Assembly (NCBI RefSeq): GCF_003952165.1
Contig: NZ_RXFT01000004.1
Coordinates: 310,001 to 374,000 of the forward strand
Length of the DNA: 64,000 nt
Direction of reading: 5' to 3'
Source: Variovorax guangxiensis
GTDB taxonomy: Bacteria; Pseudomonadota; Gammaproteobacteria; Burkholderiales; Burkholderiaceae_C
Positions 47,647 to 56,709 of the stretch are shown piece after piece. The first letter of the stretch is position 1. The number at the start of each line of letters is the position of its first letter. The notes beneath the pieces were generated by a model. The model saw nothing but the letters and a program-made list of their open reading frames with translations. It had not been told where the DNA came from and searched no databases. Position numbers and translations under genes: made by a program.

Positions 47647-48621
47647 GTGCGCAAGTTCATGACCATGGCGCTTTCCTGCGCCGCCTTTCTGGCGCCTCTG
47701 TCGCAAGTCCAGGCCGCAGATGCCTACCCGTCGAAGCCCATCCGCATGGTGGTGGGGTTTGCCGCGGGCGGCTCGGCCGACATCAATGCGCGCATCGTCG
47801 CCCAGGAATTGGGCAAGGAGCTCGACGGCACCATCGTCGTCGACAACAAGGGTGGCGCCGGAGGCAACCTCGGCGCGGTCGAGGTCAAGCGCGCCGCGCC
47901 GGACGGCTACACGATGTTCTACGCGACCTCCGCCGTCGTGCTTGCGCCTTCCCTTTACGCCAGGCCCGGCTTCGACCCCTATGCGGACTACACGCCCATC
48001 TCGCTCACCGCGACCATCCCGCTGCTGCTGGTAGTGAACCCCAAGGTTCCTGCCAGGACGGTCAACGAGTTCATCGCTCTCGCCAAGGCGAAGCCCGGGG
48101 AAATGAACTACGGCTCGTCGGGATCGGGCGCCTTGCTCCACCTGGGCGGCGCCCTGTTCACCAAGGAGGAGGGCATCCAGGCGACGCACGTGGCCTACAA
48201 GGGCAGCGCCCCCGCCGTTGCCGACCTGCTCGCCGGCACCACCCAGTTCATGTTCCTGCCGATCAACGAATCCATTGCGCACGTGAAGAGCGGCGCCCTC
48301 CGTGCCTTGGCCATCACCAGCGAGAAGCGATCCGCGCTGCTGCCGGACGTGCCCACGATCCGCGAGGCGACAGGCAAGACGACCATGGACATGGGCGCCT
48401 GGCAGGGATTGATGCTTCCCAGGGGCGCTCCCAGGGAGGTCGTCGACAAGGTGACCGCTGCGCTGAAGAAGACGCTCGCGGACAGGCCCACACAGGAGCG
48501 GCTCACAGGGCAGGGCTCGGTCGTCCTGGGTAGCGGCGCCAAGGCGTACTCGGACTACATGAAGGTCGAAGGCGAGCGTTGGGCCAAGGTCATCAAGGAG
48601 ACCGGCGCCAAGGTCGAATGA
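47647..48621 (+). CDS. Bug-type tripartite-tricarboxylate receptor 4
   Basis: This 324-residue periplasmic receptor starts at GTG 47647 with AAAAGGAGA upstream. The signal is FMTMALSCAAFLAPLSQVQAA. The mature part has IRMVVGFAAGGSADINARIVAQELGKEL, YGSSGSGALLHLGG, VAYKGSAPAVADLLAG and LLPDVPTIREATG. It is the third gene of the operon, 28 bases after the aldolase gene. It is likely to bind the carboxylate consumed by the operon; no tctAB permease genes are present. Confidence 0.92.
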   Translation: MRKFMTMALSCAAFLAPLSQVQAADAYPSKPIRMVVGFAAGGSADINARIVAQELGKELDGTIVVDNKGGAGGNLGAVEVKRAAPDGYTMFYATSAVVLAPSLYARPGFDPYADYTPISLTATIPLLLVVNPKVPARTVNEFIALAKAKPGEMNYGSSGSGALLHLGGALFTKEEGIQATHVAYKGSAPAVADLLAGTTQFMFLPINESIAHVKSGALRALAITSEKRSALLPDVPTIREATGKTTMDMGAWQGLMLPRGAPREVVDKVTAALKKTLADRPTQERLTGQGSVVLGSGAKAYSDYMKVEGERWAKVIKETGAKVE

Positions 48622-48644
48622 CAACCATAGAGGAGACAAACATC

Positions 48645-49598
48645 ATGCTGAAGAAAAGAACGCTGATCGTGGGCGCCGTCGCGGTATTCGCCGCCCTGGC
48701 CGCGGGTGCCCAGGATTTCAAGACCCCCATCAAGATCGTCGTGCCGTTCGCGCCCGGCGGCGCCACGGATGCACTCGCCCGGCTGCTCGGGCCCAGGCTG
48801 AGCAAGGAACTGAACCAGGCTGTCATCGTGGACAACCGGCCCGGTGCCAGCGGCCAGATCGGTACTGCGGCCGTCAAGGCTGCTCCCGCCGACGGCTCCA
48901 CTTTCCTTCTGGCGCTCGATCATTCGGTGGTCGTGGTTCCACTGATCACGCCCACGGCGGGGTACGACGCGGTACGCGACTTCGTGCCCGTCGGCCAGGT
49001 GGCCCGCTTCCAATGGACGTTCGCGGTACCGCTGACCAGTCCTGCCAAGTCACTTCCCGAGTTCGTGGACATGGTCCGCAAGGATCCGCAAAGCGGCAAC
49101 TACGGTGTACCGCTCCAGGGCGGTGTGCCGGACATCATCGGTGCGGCCATCACGCGCAAGGCGAATGTGAAGATGGAGTCGATCGCCTTCGGCGGTTCGG
49201 CGCAGCTGATGCCCCAGCTCATCGGTGGCCAGCTCGCCTCCGGGGTGACCGGGGAGCCGGAGGGCGTCCAGATGGCGCGTGGCGGCAAGGTCCGCATCCT
49301 GGCCATCTCGGGCGGCAAGCGCTCCTCGCTGCTGCCGGAGGTCCCGACCTTCGAGGAGCTGGGCTTCACCGGTGTCGACGTGAACAGCTTCAACGCTTTC
49401 TTCGCGCCCAAGGGCCTGTCACCGGTGCTGGCCGAGAAGTTCAACACTGCGTTGCGTGCCGTGCTCAAGGACACCGAGGTCCAGGCACGCATCAAGGAGA
49501 TGTCGCTCGATCTGGCGCCCACCGACCTGAACCAGTCCGCAGCCGAGCTGGCCAGGTCGTACGCGTTCTGGAACGATGCCGCGAAGCAGAAGAAATGA
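48645..49598 (+). CDS. Bug-type tripartite-tricarboxylate receptor 5
   Basis: This 317-residue periplasmic receptor has signal KRTLIVGAVAVFAALAAGAQD, then IKIVVPFAPGGATDALARLLGPRLSKEL, VIVDNRPGASGQIGTAAVKAAP, LIGGQLASGVTGEPEG and LLPEVPTFEELGFTG. GAGGAGA precedes the ATG. It differs clearly from receptor 4, so this is a pairing of unlike receptors rather than a recent duplication. Its stop overlaps the start of the amidohydrolase gene by 4 bases. Confidence 0.92.
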   Translation: MLKKRTLIVGAVAVFAALAAGAQDFKTPIKIVVPFAPGGATDALARLLGPRLSKELNQAVIVDNRPGASGQIGTAAVKAAPADGSTFLLALDHSVVVVPLITPTAGYDAVRDFVPVGQVARFQWTFAVPLTSPAKSLPEFVDMVRKDPQSGNYGVPLQGGVPDIIGAAITRKANVKMESIAFGGSAQLMPQLIGGQLASGVTGEPEGVQMARGGKVRILAISGGKRSSLLPEVPTFEELGFTGVDVNSFNAFFAPKGLSPVLAEKFNTALRAVLKDTEVQARIKEMSLDLAPTDLNQSAAELARSYAFWNDAAKQKK

Positions 49599-50485
49599 CG
49601 TCCATCGCTTCGGCGGCGTCGGGGCGGGATGGCAGCATGGACGCACCCTTCTCGACCGGCACGCACGCTCCGGCATTTGCCGTGCCGGAAGGCGCCTGCG
49701 ACTGCCACATGCACCTGTTCGACAACGCCTCGCCGTATGCCGGCCCCGATGTCCTGAAGCACCAGGATGCGACGCCGCAAGACTACCGGGCGCTCCAGCG
49801 GCGCCTGGGCACGTCTCGCAACGTGGTGGTGCAGCCCTCCAGCTACGGATTGGACAACCGCGTTCTCGTGGCCGGCCTGAAGGCGTTGGGCGACAGTGCC
49901 AGAGGCGTTGCCGTCGTCGATCTGACGGCAACCGCGTCGCAGCTGCGCGATCTCGAGGACGCTGGCGTCGTCGGAGTTCGATTCAATCTGGTGCAGGCCG
50001 GTGCCACGCACGAACGCATGCTCGAAGATGTCGCCGAACTCATCCGGCCCTTTGGATGGCACATCCAGATCCATGCCCACGCAGCCACGCTGATCGGCCT
50101 CGCTGACCGCCTTGCTCGACTGCAGGTTCCGGTCGTGATTGACCACTATGCACGCCTCAATGTGTCCCCGGAGCTGAGGCCAAGCCTGGAAGACAGCGTC
50201 TTTCGTCTCCTTTCCACCGGCTGCGCGTGGCTCAAGCTGTCGGCGCCGTACATTGCGTCGCCCCAGTCGACGGGCTACGAAGATCTTGAGAGTTTCGCGC
50301 AGAGGCTATCTGCCATGTACCCCGACCGGCTGGTGTGGGGAACGGACTGGCCCCATGTGACCGAGGGTGGGCACAAGCCGGACGACGCTGTGCTCATGGG
50401 GCTGCTCTCGCGATGGTTCTCTGCAGACGAAATCACCAGAATCCTGGTCGACAACCCACGCGCCCTGTACGGATTCGACATCTAG
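49595..50485 (+). CDS. Amidohydrolase, 2-pyrone-4,6-dicarboxylate lactonase-like
   Basis: This 296-residue protein has the PF04909 fold: CDCHMHLFDNASPY (metal HxH), RNVVVQPSSYGLDNRVL, GVVGVRFNLVQAG, HIQIHAHAATL, VVIDHYARLN and LVWGTDWPHVTEG. This order matches LigI-type lactonases and related hydrolases. LigI opens a pyrone dicarboxylate in lignin-aromatic breakdown, and the RraA-like aldolase would act downstream in such a route. The exact substrate here is inferred, not shown. It is the last gene of the operon, with an ATGA overlap to the receptor gene. Confidence 0.85.
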   Translation: MTSIASAASGRDGSMDAPFSTGTHAPAFAVPEGACDCHMHLFDNASPYAGPDVLKHQDATPQDYRALQRRLGTSRNVVVQPSSYGLDNRVLVAGLKALGDSARGVAVVDLTATASQLRDLEDAGVVGVRFNLVQAGATHERMLEDVAELIRPFGWHIQIHAHAATLIGLADRLARLQVPVVIDHYARLNVSPELRPSLEDSVFRLLSTGCAWLKLSAPYIASPQSTGYEDLESFAQRLSAMYPDRLVWGTDWPHVTEGGHKPDDAVLMGLLSRWFSADEITRILVDNPRALYGFDI

Positions 50486-50577
50486 TGTTCTGTGCCAGTA
50501 ATTCGCTCGCAGAGTCGCGCGAGTGTTTCAAGGATTGAATCGGCTGCGCGCTGGCCGCGGAGGGTGGGCGCCCCGGC

Positions 50578-51183
50578 TCAGGTGCTGCGTAGCTGTCGCG
50601 TGCCGACGGGCGTGTCGGGGCCGGTGCGCACGTTGCGCTCGATGAACTCGCGCGAGATCGCATCCACGTTCGCCGGTGCGGGCGTGTTGAAGGACATGCG
50701 GTACTTCAGCAGCTTGCCGTTGCGCACCGCGAGGTAGGTGAACGAGTCGTAGGCCTTGCCGTCGCGCGCGTGCACGAGGCGGAACGAGACGGTGCGGAAG
50801 GTCAGCCCTTCGATGCGCACGTCCTTCGTCGGGCCGATCTTCACGCTGGCATACACGCCCTGCGCGGCGGCGCGCTGCACCTCGGCGATGGTGCTTCGGA
50901 AGTGATCGTCGAACTGCGGATCGGCGACGCCCGGCTGCCAGCTGCGCTTCATGTCGTAGACGTAGACGTCGATCCAGCCGACGCTGCTCTCGAAGCGATG
51001 GCTGTTGCCCAGGCCGGCGTTCGCCGCTTCGTACGACTTGGAATTGATGTAGCGCCACTGCACACCCGTGGGCTGGGCTGGCGCGGATTCGGTCGCCGGC
51101 TCCGTGGCCGACGGCGCCGTGCCCGGAGCGCTGGCGCATGCGCACAGAAGCACGGAGAGAAACGCGGCGATCAGCAGTCTCAT
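50578..51183 (-). CDS. Lipoprotein of unknown function
   Basis: This 201-residue protein has a short signal ending in a lipobox (LLCACASAPG). A Ser/Pro/Thr-rich linker of about 20 residues follows, then a compact domain with VGWIDVYVYDMKRSW, VYASVKIGPTKDVRIEGLTFRTVSFRLV and SFTYLAVRNGKLLKYRMSF. These alternate like strands of a beta-rich fold. I do not recognise the family. It converges with the amidohydrolase gene and lies beyond the last nit gene, 74 bases downstream on the same strand. Confidence 0.72.
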   Translation of the reverse strand: MRLLIAAFLSVLLCACASAPGTAPSATEPATESAPAQPTGVQWRYINSKSYEAANAGLGNSHRFESSVGWIDVYVYDMKRSWQPGVADPQFDDHFRSTIAEVQRAAAQGVYASVKIGPTKDVRIEGLTFRTVSFRLVHARDGKAYDSFTYLAVRNGKLLKYRMSFNTPAPANVDAISREFIERNVRTGPDTPVGTRQLRST

Positions 51184-51257
51184 GAACTGGCTCCGGGAGT
51201 GGGGAAGCCGGATGCTACGTGATCGGCGAGGCAGGGTGAAGGCGTCTTCGCGACCCG

Positions 51258-52577
51258 CTAGGCGGCATGAAGTCCTCGCAGCGGCATCTCTTCTGTGCGC
51301 GCATCGCGGCGTTCCGTCTTCCGCCGCTCGATCGCCTCCGCGAGGAACTCCGCATCGCGCGCCACGCCCGAGAAGCGCCCCGATCCCCAGGTGTGCAGCC
51401 ACGGCAGTCCGAGGAAGTAGAGCCCCGGCTCGTTCGTCACGCCGCGCAGGTGCACGGGCGCGCCGCGCCCGTTGAACACGGGCGCATCGACCCACGCGAA
51501 ATCGGGTGAGAAGCCGATGCACCAGACCACGCTGGTGATGCCTGCCGCCGCGAGGTCGAGCCGCGTGCGCTCTTCCGGCGGCTCCCACACCGGCGTGTAG
51601 ACCGAAGGCGGCGGCGCATCGATGCCCTGCGCGGCGATGTGCCTGTCGATCGATGCGTTAATGCGGTTGTAGGTGTCGTCGGCCTGGTCGAGGTTGTCCC
51701 GCAGGTTGGGCTGGAACTCGAAGCGGCCGCCATCGAAGCCTTCCAGCAGCCCGTACAGCTCCATGCCTTCGAGCGCGAAGCGGCGCAGGTCGATGTCGCG
51801 GCCGCCGTCGCGGCCGGTCACATAGTGGTTGGTGTTGTCGCGCACACCCTCGCGCAGCGGATGCTCGGTGACGGGCATGTCGTAGTACTTCATGTCGGCG
51901 AGCCAGTCGACCACCTCGCGGCCCCGGTAGAAGCGCGCGCAGCGCGGCGCGTTGCCCGTTGCCAGGTGAACCTTTCGCCCGGCCAGGTGCAGATCTTCCG
52001 CGATCTGCGCGCCCGACTGACCGCAGCCCACCACCAGCACCGCGCCTTCCGGCAGCTGCGCGGGGTTGCGGTACTGCGCCGAGTGGAACTGCGCGACGTC
52101 CGTCGGCAGCTTTTCCGCCAGGCGCGGCACGATCGGCTTGTGATAGCCGCCCGAGGCCACCACCACCTGGTCGGCGGTGTAGAGGCCCGCGTCGGTCTGC
52201 ACGGTGAAGCGCTCGTGTTCCCGCCCGCCGGCGCCCGGCACGCGGAACACGCGCTCCACGGTCACGCCCTCGATGGCCGGCGCCTTCACATGTTCGACGA
52301 AGCCCGCGAGCCATGCGTTGATCTGGTCCTTGACCATGAAGCCGTGCGGATCGCCGCCGATGTAGCCCCAGCCCGGCAGCTGGCACTGCCAGTTGGGCGT
52401 GACGAGGCAGAACGAGTCCCAGCGCTGCGTGCGCCAGGTGTGGACCAGGCTGCGCTTCTCGATCACCAGATGGTCGATGCCGCGCTGCTGCAGGCAATGG
52501 CTCAGCGACAGGCCGGCCTGGCCGCCGCCGACGATGACGACGCTGTAGTGGCTGCGTCCGCCGTAGGGGTGTGACAT
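51258..52577 (-). CDS. nitH: NitH: MSMEG_0569-type flavin-dependent oxidoreductase
   Basis: This 439-residue flavoprotein monooxygenase has an FAD motif [29 protein letters not shown] (near residue 15) and [19 protein letters not shown]. It also has an NADPH motif [29 protein letters not shown] and the C-terminal [16 protein letters not shown]. It matches the MSMEG_0569 type found with Nit1C clusters. It is the last of seven co-directional genes. AAAGAG lies before ATG 52577. The chemistry of the cluster product is not established. Confidence 0.9.
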   Translation of the reverse strand: MSHPYGGRSHYSVVIVGGGQAGLSLSHCLQQRGIDHLVIEKRSLVHTWRTQRWDSFCLVTPNWQCQLPGWGYIGGDPHGFMVKDQINAWLAGFVEHVKAPAIEGVTVERVFRVPGAGGREHERFTVQTDAGLYTADQVVVASGGYHKPIVPRLAEKLPTDVAQFHSAQYRNPAQLPEGAVLVVGCGQSGAQIAEDLHLAGRKVHLATGNAPRCARFYRGREVVDWLADMKYYDMPVTEHPLREGVRDNTNHYVTGRDGGRDIDLRRFALEGMELYGLLEGFDGGRFEFQPNLRDNLDQADDTYNRINASIDRHIAAQGIDAPPPSVYTPVWEPPEERTRLDLAAAGITSVVWCIGFSPDFAWVDAPVFNGRGAPVHLRGVTNEPGLYFLGLPWLHTWGSGRFSGVARDAEFLAEAIERRKTERRDARTEEMPLRGLHAA

Positions 52578-52617
52578 GGGTGCTCTTTCCTTATCTCTGT
52601 CTCTGGATGTGGGCGGG

Positions 52618-52905
52618 TCAATCGTCGAAGGCGACGACGGTGACTTGCGCATCGGCTGTCGCCGAAAAGCGCGCGGCGATGCCTTCGATCTCGGCCAACT
52701 GGTCCATCGCCTGCGAGCAGGCGAAGCCGTACTTCGCGCGCACCCGCTCGGAGGCAATACCCAGCGCTTCGCGTGCGCGTTGCAGAAAGTCGTCGAGGGC
52801 GTAGCGCCGGCCGGGCGCGAGGTGTTCCCGCACCACGCTGGAAGGCGAGTAGCAGCGGGTTTCGCTGGCGTCGGGCCAGCGCACGCGGAAGTGCGTCACT
52901 GGCAT
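52618..52905 (-). CDS. nitG: NitG: MSMEG_0570-type small protein
   Basis: This 95-residue protein begins PVTHFRVRWPDASETRCYSPSSVVREHLAPGRRYALDDFL, with a middle YGFACSQAMDQLAEIE and a C-terminal DAQVTVVAFDD. It matches the short MSMEG_0570 nitrogen-starvation-response type that always sits beside the AIR-synthase-like gene in Nit1C clusters. Biochemical function is unknown. It overlaps nitF by 10 bases and precedes nitH by 40. Confidence 0.87.
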   Translation of the reverse strand: MPVTHFRVRWPDASETRCYSPSSVVREHLAPGRRYALDDFLQRAREALGIASERVRAKYGFACSQAMDQLAEIEGIAARFSATADAQVTVVAFDD

Positions 52906-53909
52906 GCGGCGGGCTCCTGCAGCGTGGTGGACGGCTGGATGAAAGCATCGCTGCCGAAGTCCCACAGCAGCGCTTCTTCACCTTCCGTGCGCAGACGCAC
53001 CTGCCGTGTGGCGTCGACCTCGCCGATCACGCCGCAGGCGATGTCGCGGGCCGAGAAGCGTGCCATCACCGCCGCGACCTGCGCGGGTGCCACGCTGAGC
53101 ACGAAGCCATAGCTCGGAAACGAAGACAGCCACCGCAGCAGCGGCACGCCATCCGGCCGGGGCAGCGCGTCGAGGTCGATGCGCGCGCCGACGCCCGAGC
53201 ATTCCAGCAGCATCATGGCCGTGCCCACCGCGCCGGCCATGCTGATGTCCTTGGCGGCGCAGCAAAGCCCGTCCTCGGCGATGGCTGGCAGCAGCTCCAG
53301 GTCGGCGCGCAGCCGCGCGGCAGGCGCGCGCGTCGAGGCGTTCCAGTACGGAAACGGCTCTTCGTAGGCGCCGCGCAGGTCGGCCGCCATCACGAGCAGG
53401 TCGCCCGGCTTCGCGTCGAAGCTGGTCAGCAGCCGGCGCGCATGCCCGAGGATCGCGACCGCCAGCTGCGGCCTCTCGCTGCGGTTGTTGCTGTGGCCGC
53501 CCACGATGGGTACGCCGTAGCGCACGGCCGCTTCGGCGAGTCCGCGCAGCACGTCGTCGGCCGGGTTCATGCCGGTGCTCCACAGCGCGTCGACCACGGC
53601 CGTCGGGCGCCCGCCCATGGCGTAGACGTCGCTCACGTTGACCATCACGCCGCAGTAGCCGGCGAACCACGGCATGCGCACGATGAAGTCTTCCACCAGC
53701 CCCTCGATGGCGAACAGCAGGTAGCCGCCATGGCCGTCGGGGATGGCGGCGCAGTCGTCGCCGATCGGTACCGCCTGCGCGAGCGCGCCGTGGCCGCCGG
53801 GCAGCGAACGGCCCAGCGCCGATACCACGTCGCTGATGTCGCGCTTGTGGGCGAAGCCGCGCGTGGTGCGAAGAGCCTCGGCGATGTCGTGGACGTTCTG
53901 CTGCGTCAT
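52896..53909 (-). CDS. nitF: NitF: sll0787-type AIR-synthase-like protein
   Basis: This 337-residue protein has the PurM/AIR synthase fold: AVPIGDDCAAIPDGHGGYLLFAIEGLVEDF, GVMVNVSDVYAMGGRPTAVVDAL, GVPIVGGHSNN, DLLVMAADLRGA and AAKDISMAGAVGTAMMLLECSGVGA. These Gly/Asp motifs bind ATP and metal in the family. In mycobacteria a homologous protein is fused to the GNAT domain; here they are separate genes overlapping by 4 bases (TCAT on plus). It presumably activates a substrate with ATP. Confidence 0.9.
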   Translation of the reverse strand: MTQQNVHDIAEALRTTRGFAHKRDISDVVSALGRSLPGGHGALAQAVPIGDDCAAIPDGHGGYLLFAIEGLVEDFIVRMPWFAGYCGVMVNVSDVYAMGGRPTAVVDALWSTGMNPADDVLRGLAEAAVRYGVPIVGGHSNNRSERPQLAVAILGHARRLLTSFDAKPGDLLVMAADLRGAYEEPFPYWNASTRAPAARLRADLELLPAIAEDGLCCAAKDISMAGAVGTAMMLLECSGVGARIDLDALPRPDGVPLLRWLSSFPSYGFVLSVAPAQVAAVMARFSARDIACGVIGEVDATRQVRLRTEGEEALLWDFGSDAFIQPSTTLQEPAACQ

Positions 53910-54466
53910 GCCAGCACCTTCGCGCGCGTGACGAAGCCGCTCAGCGGATCGTGGCAGGGCGGATACCAGCCGAGGTCGGCCCGCATGCGTGCGTGCGGGC
54001 GGCCGTGCACCGTGGTTTCCTCGAGCGCGGTCCAGCCCAGCTTCTCGAACAGCGGCACGTTCTGCACCTGCACCTGCGCGAGAAAGATCCTGCAGCCCAG
54101 CGCATGGGCGCGCGACACCGCGAGCCGGATCAGCGTCGCGCCCAGGTGCCCCTGGCTGCGGAAGGCGGGGTGCACCGCAAGGCGCGAGCCCCACCATTCG
54201 CCGGCCGCTTCGCCGCGATGGATGCGCACCGTGCCCACGACCTGGTCGGGCATGCCGCCGTTGCACGACATCGCCACCAGCAGCCGCGAATGTTCGTCGA
54301 CGGCATCGCGGTCGTCGCGCGCGAAGATGCCCTGCTCGATGCAGAACACCGCGCGGCGCAGCGCCATCGCTTCGTCGCGCTCCCATTGCTGGGCGGCCTC
54401 GCGCACCAGGTACTCGACGGGTGCGTAGTGGTCCGCCATCTCGCAGAGGTCGTCGATGCACAGCAT
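53906..54466 (-). CDS. nitE: NitE: GNAT-family N-acetyltransferase of the Nit1C cluster
   Basis: This 186-residue acetyltransferase has CoA-binding motif A in WGSRLAVHPAFRSQGHLGATLIRLAVSRAHALGC. The strand-helix end follows as IFLAQVQVQNVPLFEKLGWTALEE. It matches the GNAT half of MSMEG_0567. It lies between the radical SAM gene (2-base gap) and nitF (4-base overlap). It would acylate an amine or hydroxyl of the cluster's product; the substrate is unknown. Confidence 0.88.
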   Translation of the reverse strand: MLCIDDLCEMADHYAPVEYLVREAAQQWERDEAMALRRAVFCIEQGIFARDDRDAVDEHSRLLVAMSCNGGMPDQVVGTVRIHRGEAAGEWWGSRLAVHPAFRSQGHLGATLIRLAVSRAHALGCRIFLAQVQVQNVPLFEKLGWTALEETTVHGRPHARMRADLGWYPPCHDPLSGFVTRAKVLA

Positions 54467-54468
54467 GG

Positions 54469-55596
54469 TCAGATTTCGCTTTCCTTTTCGTAGATCGACA
54501 ACGACGAACAGGCGCCGCACTTGCCGCAGCCGGCCTTGATGTCGGCCGAGCGCAGGCCCGCCGCCACCACGCGCTCGCCCAGCGGCGCGAGCAGCGACTT
54601 CATGAATTCCGGCGTGGGCGCCGGGTGGTCTTCCAGCGGCGTGCCGCTGATGGGCACGAAGGGCACGACGAAGGGGTACACGCCGCGCGCCAGCAGCTGG
54701 TCGCAGGTGTCGAGGATGGCTTCGCGCGTGTCGCCCAGCCCGGCCAGGATGTAGGTGCTGACCTGCCCCCGGCCGAACACGCTCACGGCCGCCTCGAAGG
54801 CGCTCATGTAGCGCGACACCGGCACGCTGGCCTTGCCCGGCATGATGCGTTCGCGCACCTCGGGCGTGACCACTTCCAGGTGCATGCCGAGCGTGTCGAT
54901 GCCCGCGGCCTTCATGCGGTGGAACCACTGGTCGTCGTCCGGCGGCTCGCACTGGCCCTGGATGGGAATGTCGACCGCCGCCTTGACGGCGAACGCGCTC
55001 TCGCACAGCACGGCCGCGCCGCGGTCGGTGGCGTTGGGCGTACCGGTGGTCATCACCATGTGCTTCACGCCGTCGAGCAGCACGGCGGCGCGCGCCACCT
55101 CCGCGAGCTGCTCGGGCGTCTTGCGCGCCACGGTGCGGCCGGCCGCGAGCGACTGGCCGATCGCGCAGAACTTGCAGCTCTTCCTGCGGCTCTCGTAGCG
55201 GATGCAGGTCTGCAGCACGGTGGTGGCCAGTACGTCGCTGCCGTGCAGCGTGGCGATGTGCGAGTACGGCACGCCGTCGAAGGTCTGCATCGCATAGAAG
55301 CGCGGCTGCTTCGGAAAGCTGATGCTCGCGATGGGGATGCTGCCGCGCATCACGCGGCTCACGCCGGTGGCGTCGGGCGCCTCTGCCGTGAATGGCGAGT
55401 GCCAGGCGGTCGAGGTGTGGACCGGCACCATGATCGTGTGGCCGTCCACCGTCACGGCCTTGTGGTCCGAGGGGCCCGCGCCGCCGCGCCGGCTCGCGAC
55501 GCCGGCCGAAGGGTCAGCCAGCCGCAACCCGAAGGACTGGAGTTCGGTCATCAGCTGCCGGCTGTCGGGCTGCTGCGTCGTCGAGGGTGTGGTCAT
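54469..55596 (-). CDS. nitD: NitD: MSMEG_0568-type radical SAM protein
   Basis: This 375-residue radical SAM enzyme has a non-standard cluster motif: Cys131, Cys141 and Cys144 (C-x9-C-x2-C in [14 protein letters not shown]) instead of C-x3-C-x2-C. It also has a C-terminal Cys357-x2-Cys360-x2-Cys363 set (CGKCGAC) that could hold a second Fe-S cluster. The barrel contains [45 protein letters not shown] and [18 protein letters not shown]. It belongs to the Nit1C cluster. Its first 83 bases overlap the nitrilase gene; an internal Met16 start would shorten the overlap but not remove it. Confidence 0.9.
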   Translation of the reverse strand: MTTPSTTQQPDSRQLMTELQSFGLRLADPSAGVASRRGGAGPSDHKAVTVDGHTIMVPVHTSTAWHSPFTAEAPDATGVSRVMRGSIPIASISFPKQPRFYAMQTFDGVPYSHIATLHGSDVLATTVLQTCIRYESRRKSCKFCAIGQSLAAGRTVARKTPEQLAEVARAAVLLDGVKHMVMTTGTPNATDRGAAVLCESAFAVKAAVDIPIQGQCEPPDDDQWFHRMKAAGIDTLGMHLEVVTPEVRERIMPGKASVPVSRYMSAFEAAVSVFGRGQVSTYILAGLGDTREAILDTCDQLLARGVYPFVVPFVPISGTPLEDHPAPTPEFMKSLLAPLGERVVAAGLRSADIKAGCGKCGACSSLSIYEKESEI

Positions 55597-56566
55597 GGTC
55601 GGGGCTCCGGTGAACGAGGGGTTGCGTGGGGTGCATGGGCACGGTGGTCTGCGCCGGCCGGTCGTTGATGGCGAGCGACAGCAGCTCCGGTCGCGCGTAG
55701 TGGCCGACCGAATCCATCATTCGCTTGCGCTTGGCGATCAGCGCCATGTCGAGGTCGGCCACCACCATGCCTTCGCCTTCGGTGAGCGGCGGCGCGAGGT
55801 GCTTGCCCTCGGGCGAGACGATGGCCGTGTGGCAGCCGCCGCGCAGCGCCTTCTGCAGGTCGGCATCGGGCGTGACGGCGCGGATCTGCTCGTCCGTGAG
55901 CCAGCCGGTGGCGTTGACCACGAAGCAGCCCGATTCGAGCGCGTGGTGGCGGATGGTCACTTCCATCTGCTGCGCGAAGACCGGCCCGACCAGCGAGCCG
56001 GGAAACTGCGCGCAATGGATCTCTTCGTGCTGCGCCATCAGGCTGTAGCGCGCGAGCGGGTTGTAGTGCTCCCAGCAGGCCAGCGCGCCCACGCGGCCGA
56101 CGGCCGTGTCGACCACCTTGAGGCCGGCGCCGTCGCCCATGCCCCAGACCATGCGCTCGTGGTACGTGGGCGTGATCTTGCGGCGCTTCAGTGCCAGCGT
56201 GCCGTCGGCATCGAACACCAGCTGCGTGTTGTAGAGGCTGCCGTGGTCGCGCTCGTTCACGCCGAGCACGACGACCATGCTCCGGGCGCGGGCCCGTTCG
56301 GCCACCGCCTGCGTGACGGGGCCGGGCACGACCACCGCGCGCTCCGCCAGCCGCAGGTGCGGCGCGCCCTGCAGCACCGGCGGCAGCACGAAGCTGAAGT
56401 AGGGGTAGTAGGGCACGAAGGTCTCGGGAAAGACCGCGAGCTGCGCGCCCTTGGCAGCGGCCTCGTCAATGGCGCCGCACACCCGCTCGAGCGTGCCTTC
56501 GGGCCGCTCGAAGTCGGGCGCGATCTGGATCGCCGCGGCGCGCACGATGCGGTGAGAAGAGGTCAT
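55514..56566 (-). CDS. nitC: NitC: Nit1-subfamily nitrilase
   Basis: This 350-residue nitrilase has an intact Glu-Lys-Cys triad: Glu48 in [16 protein letters not shown], Lys130 in [22 protein letters not shown] and Cys164 in [17 protein letters not shown]. The cluster form is linked in the literature to cyanide assimilation as a nitrogen source; the direct substrate is not settled. The last 27 or so residues lie within the radical SAM gene, giving a Pro/Asp-rich tail. ATG 56566 is preferred over 56572 because GGGG lies six bases upstream of it. Confidence 0.92.
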   Translation of the reverse strand: MTSSHRIVRAAAIQIAPDFERPEGTLERVCGAIDEAAAKGAQLAVFPETFVPYYPYFSFVLPPVLQGAPHLRLAERAVVVPGPVTQAVAERARARSMVVVLGVNERDHGSLYNTQLVFDADGTLALKRRKITPTYHERMVWGMGDGAGLKVVDTAVGRVGALACWEHYNPLARYSLMAQHEEIHCAQFPGSLVGPVFAQQMEVTIRHHALESGCFVVNATGWLTDEQIRAVTPDADLQKALRGGCHTAIVSPEGKHLAPPLTEGEGMVVADLDMALIAKRKRMMDSVGHYARPELLSLAINDRPAQTTVPMHPTQPLVHRSPDHDHTLDDAAARQPAADDRTPVLRVAAG

Positions 56567-56589
56567 GGTCATCCCCTGTCCACGACGGC

Positions 56590-56704
56590 GAGCGCAGCGA
56601 AGCCAATTCGGGGAACACCGCAGAACCGGCTTTGCCGGGCTGCAGGTGTTGCCCCCGGCGAGGGGGTTGGCGAAGCGACACGAAGTGCGCGAAGACTGGG
56701 GGTG
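56590..56704. repeat. REP-like hairpin-rich element between nitB and nitC
   Basis: The 143-base gap between nitB and nitC is filled by an element with stems CCGGC-TTT-GCCGG (56626-56638) and CCCCC-GGCGA-GGGGG (56652-56666), followed by CGAAGCGACACGAAGTGCGC. I associate this style of sequence with dispersed repeats in Comamonadaceae, from memory only. As an intra-operon element it may cause premature termination or mRNA processing, keeping nitB expression separate from the rest. Confidence 0.6.
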
Positions 56705-56709
56705 GACAT

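Noticed and set aside
52896-54466. Possible split or frameshifted fusion of the GNAT and AIR-synthase genes (fused in mycobacteria)
   Set aside because: Both proteins are complete with separate starts and a clean 4-base overlap; separate genes are an accepted form of this cluster.
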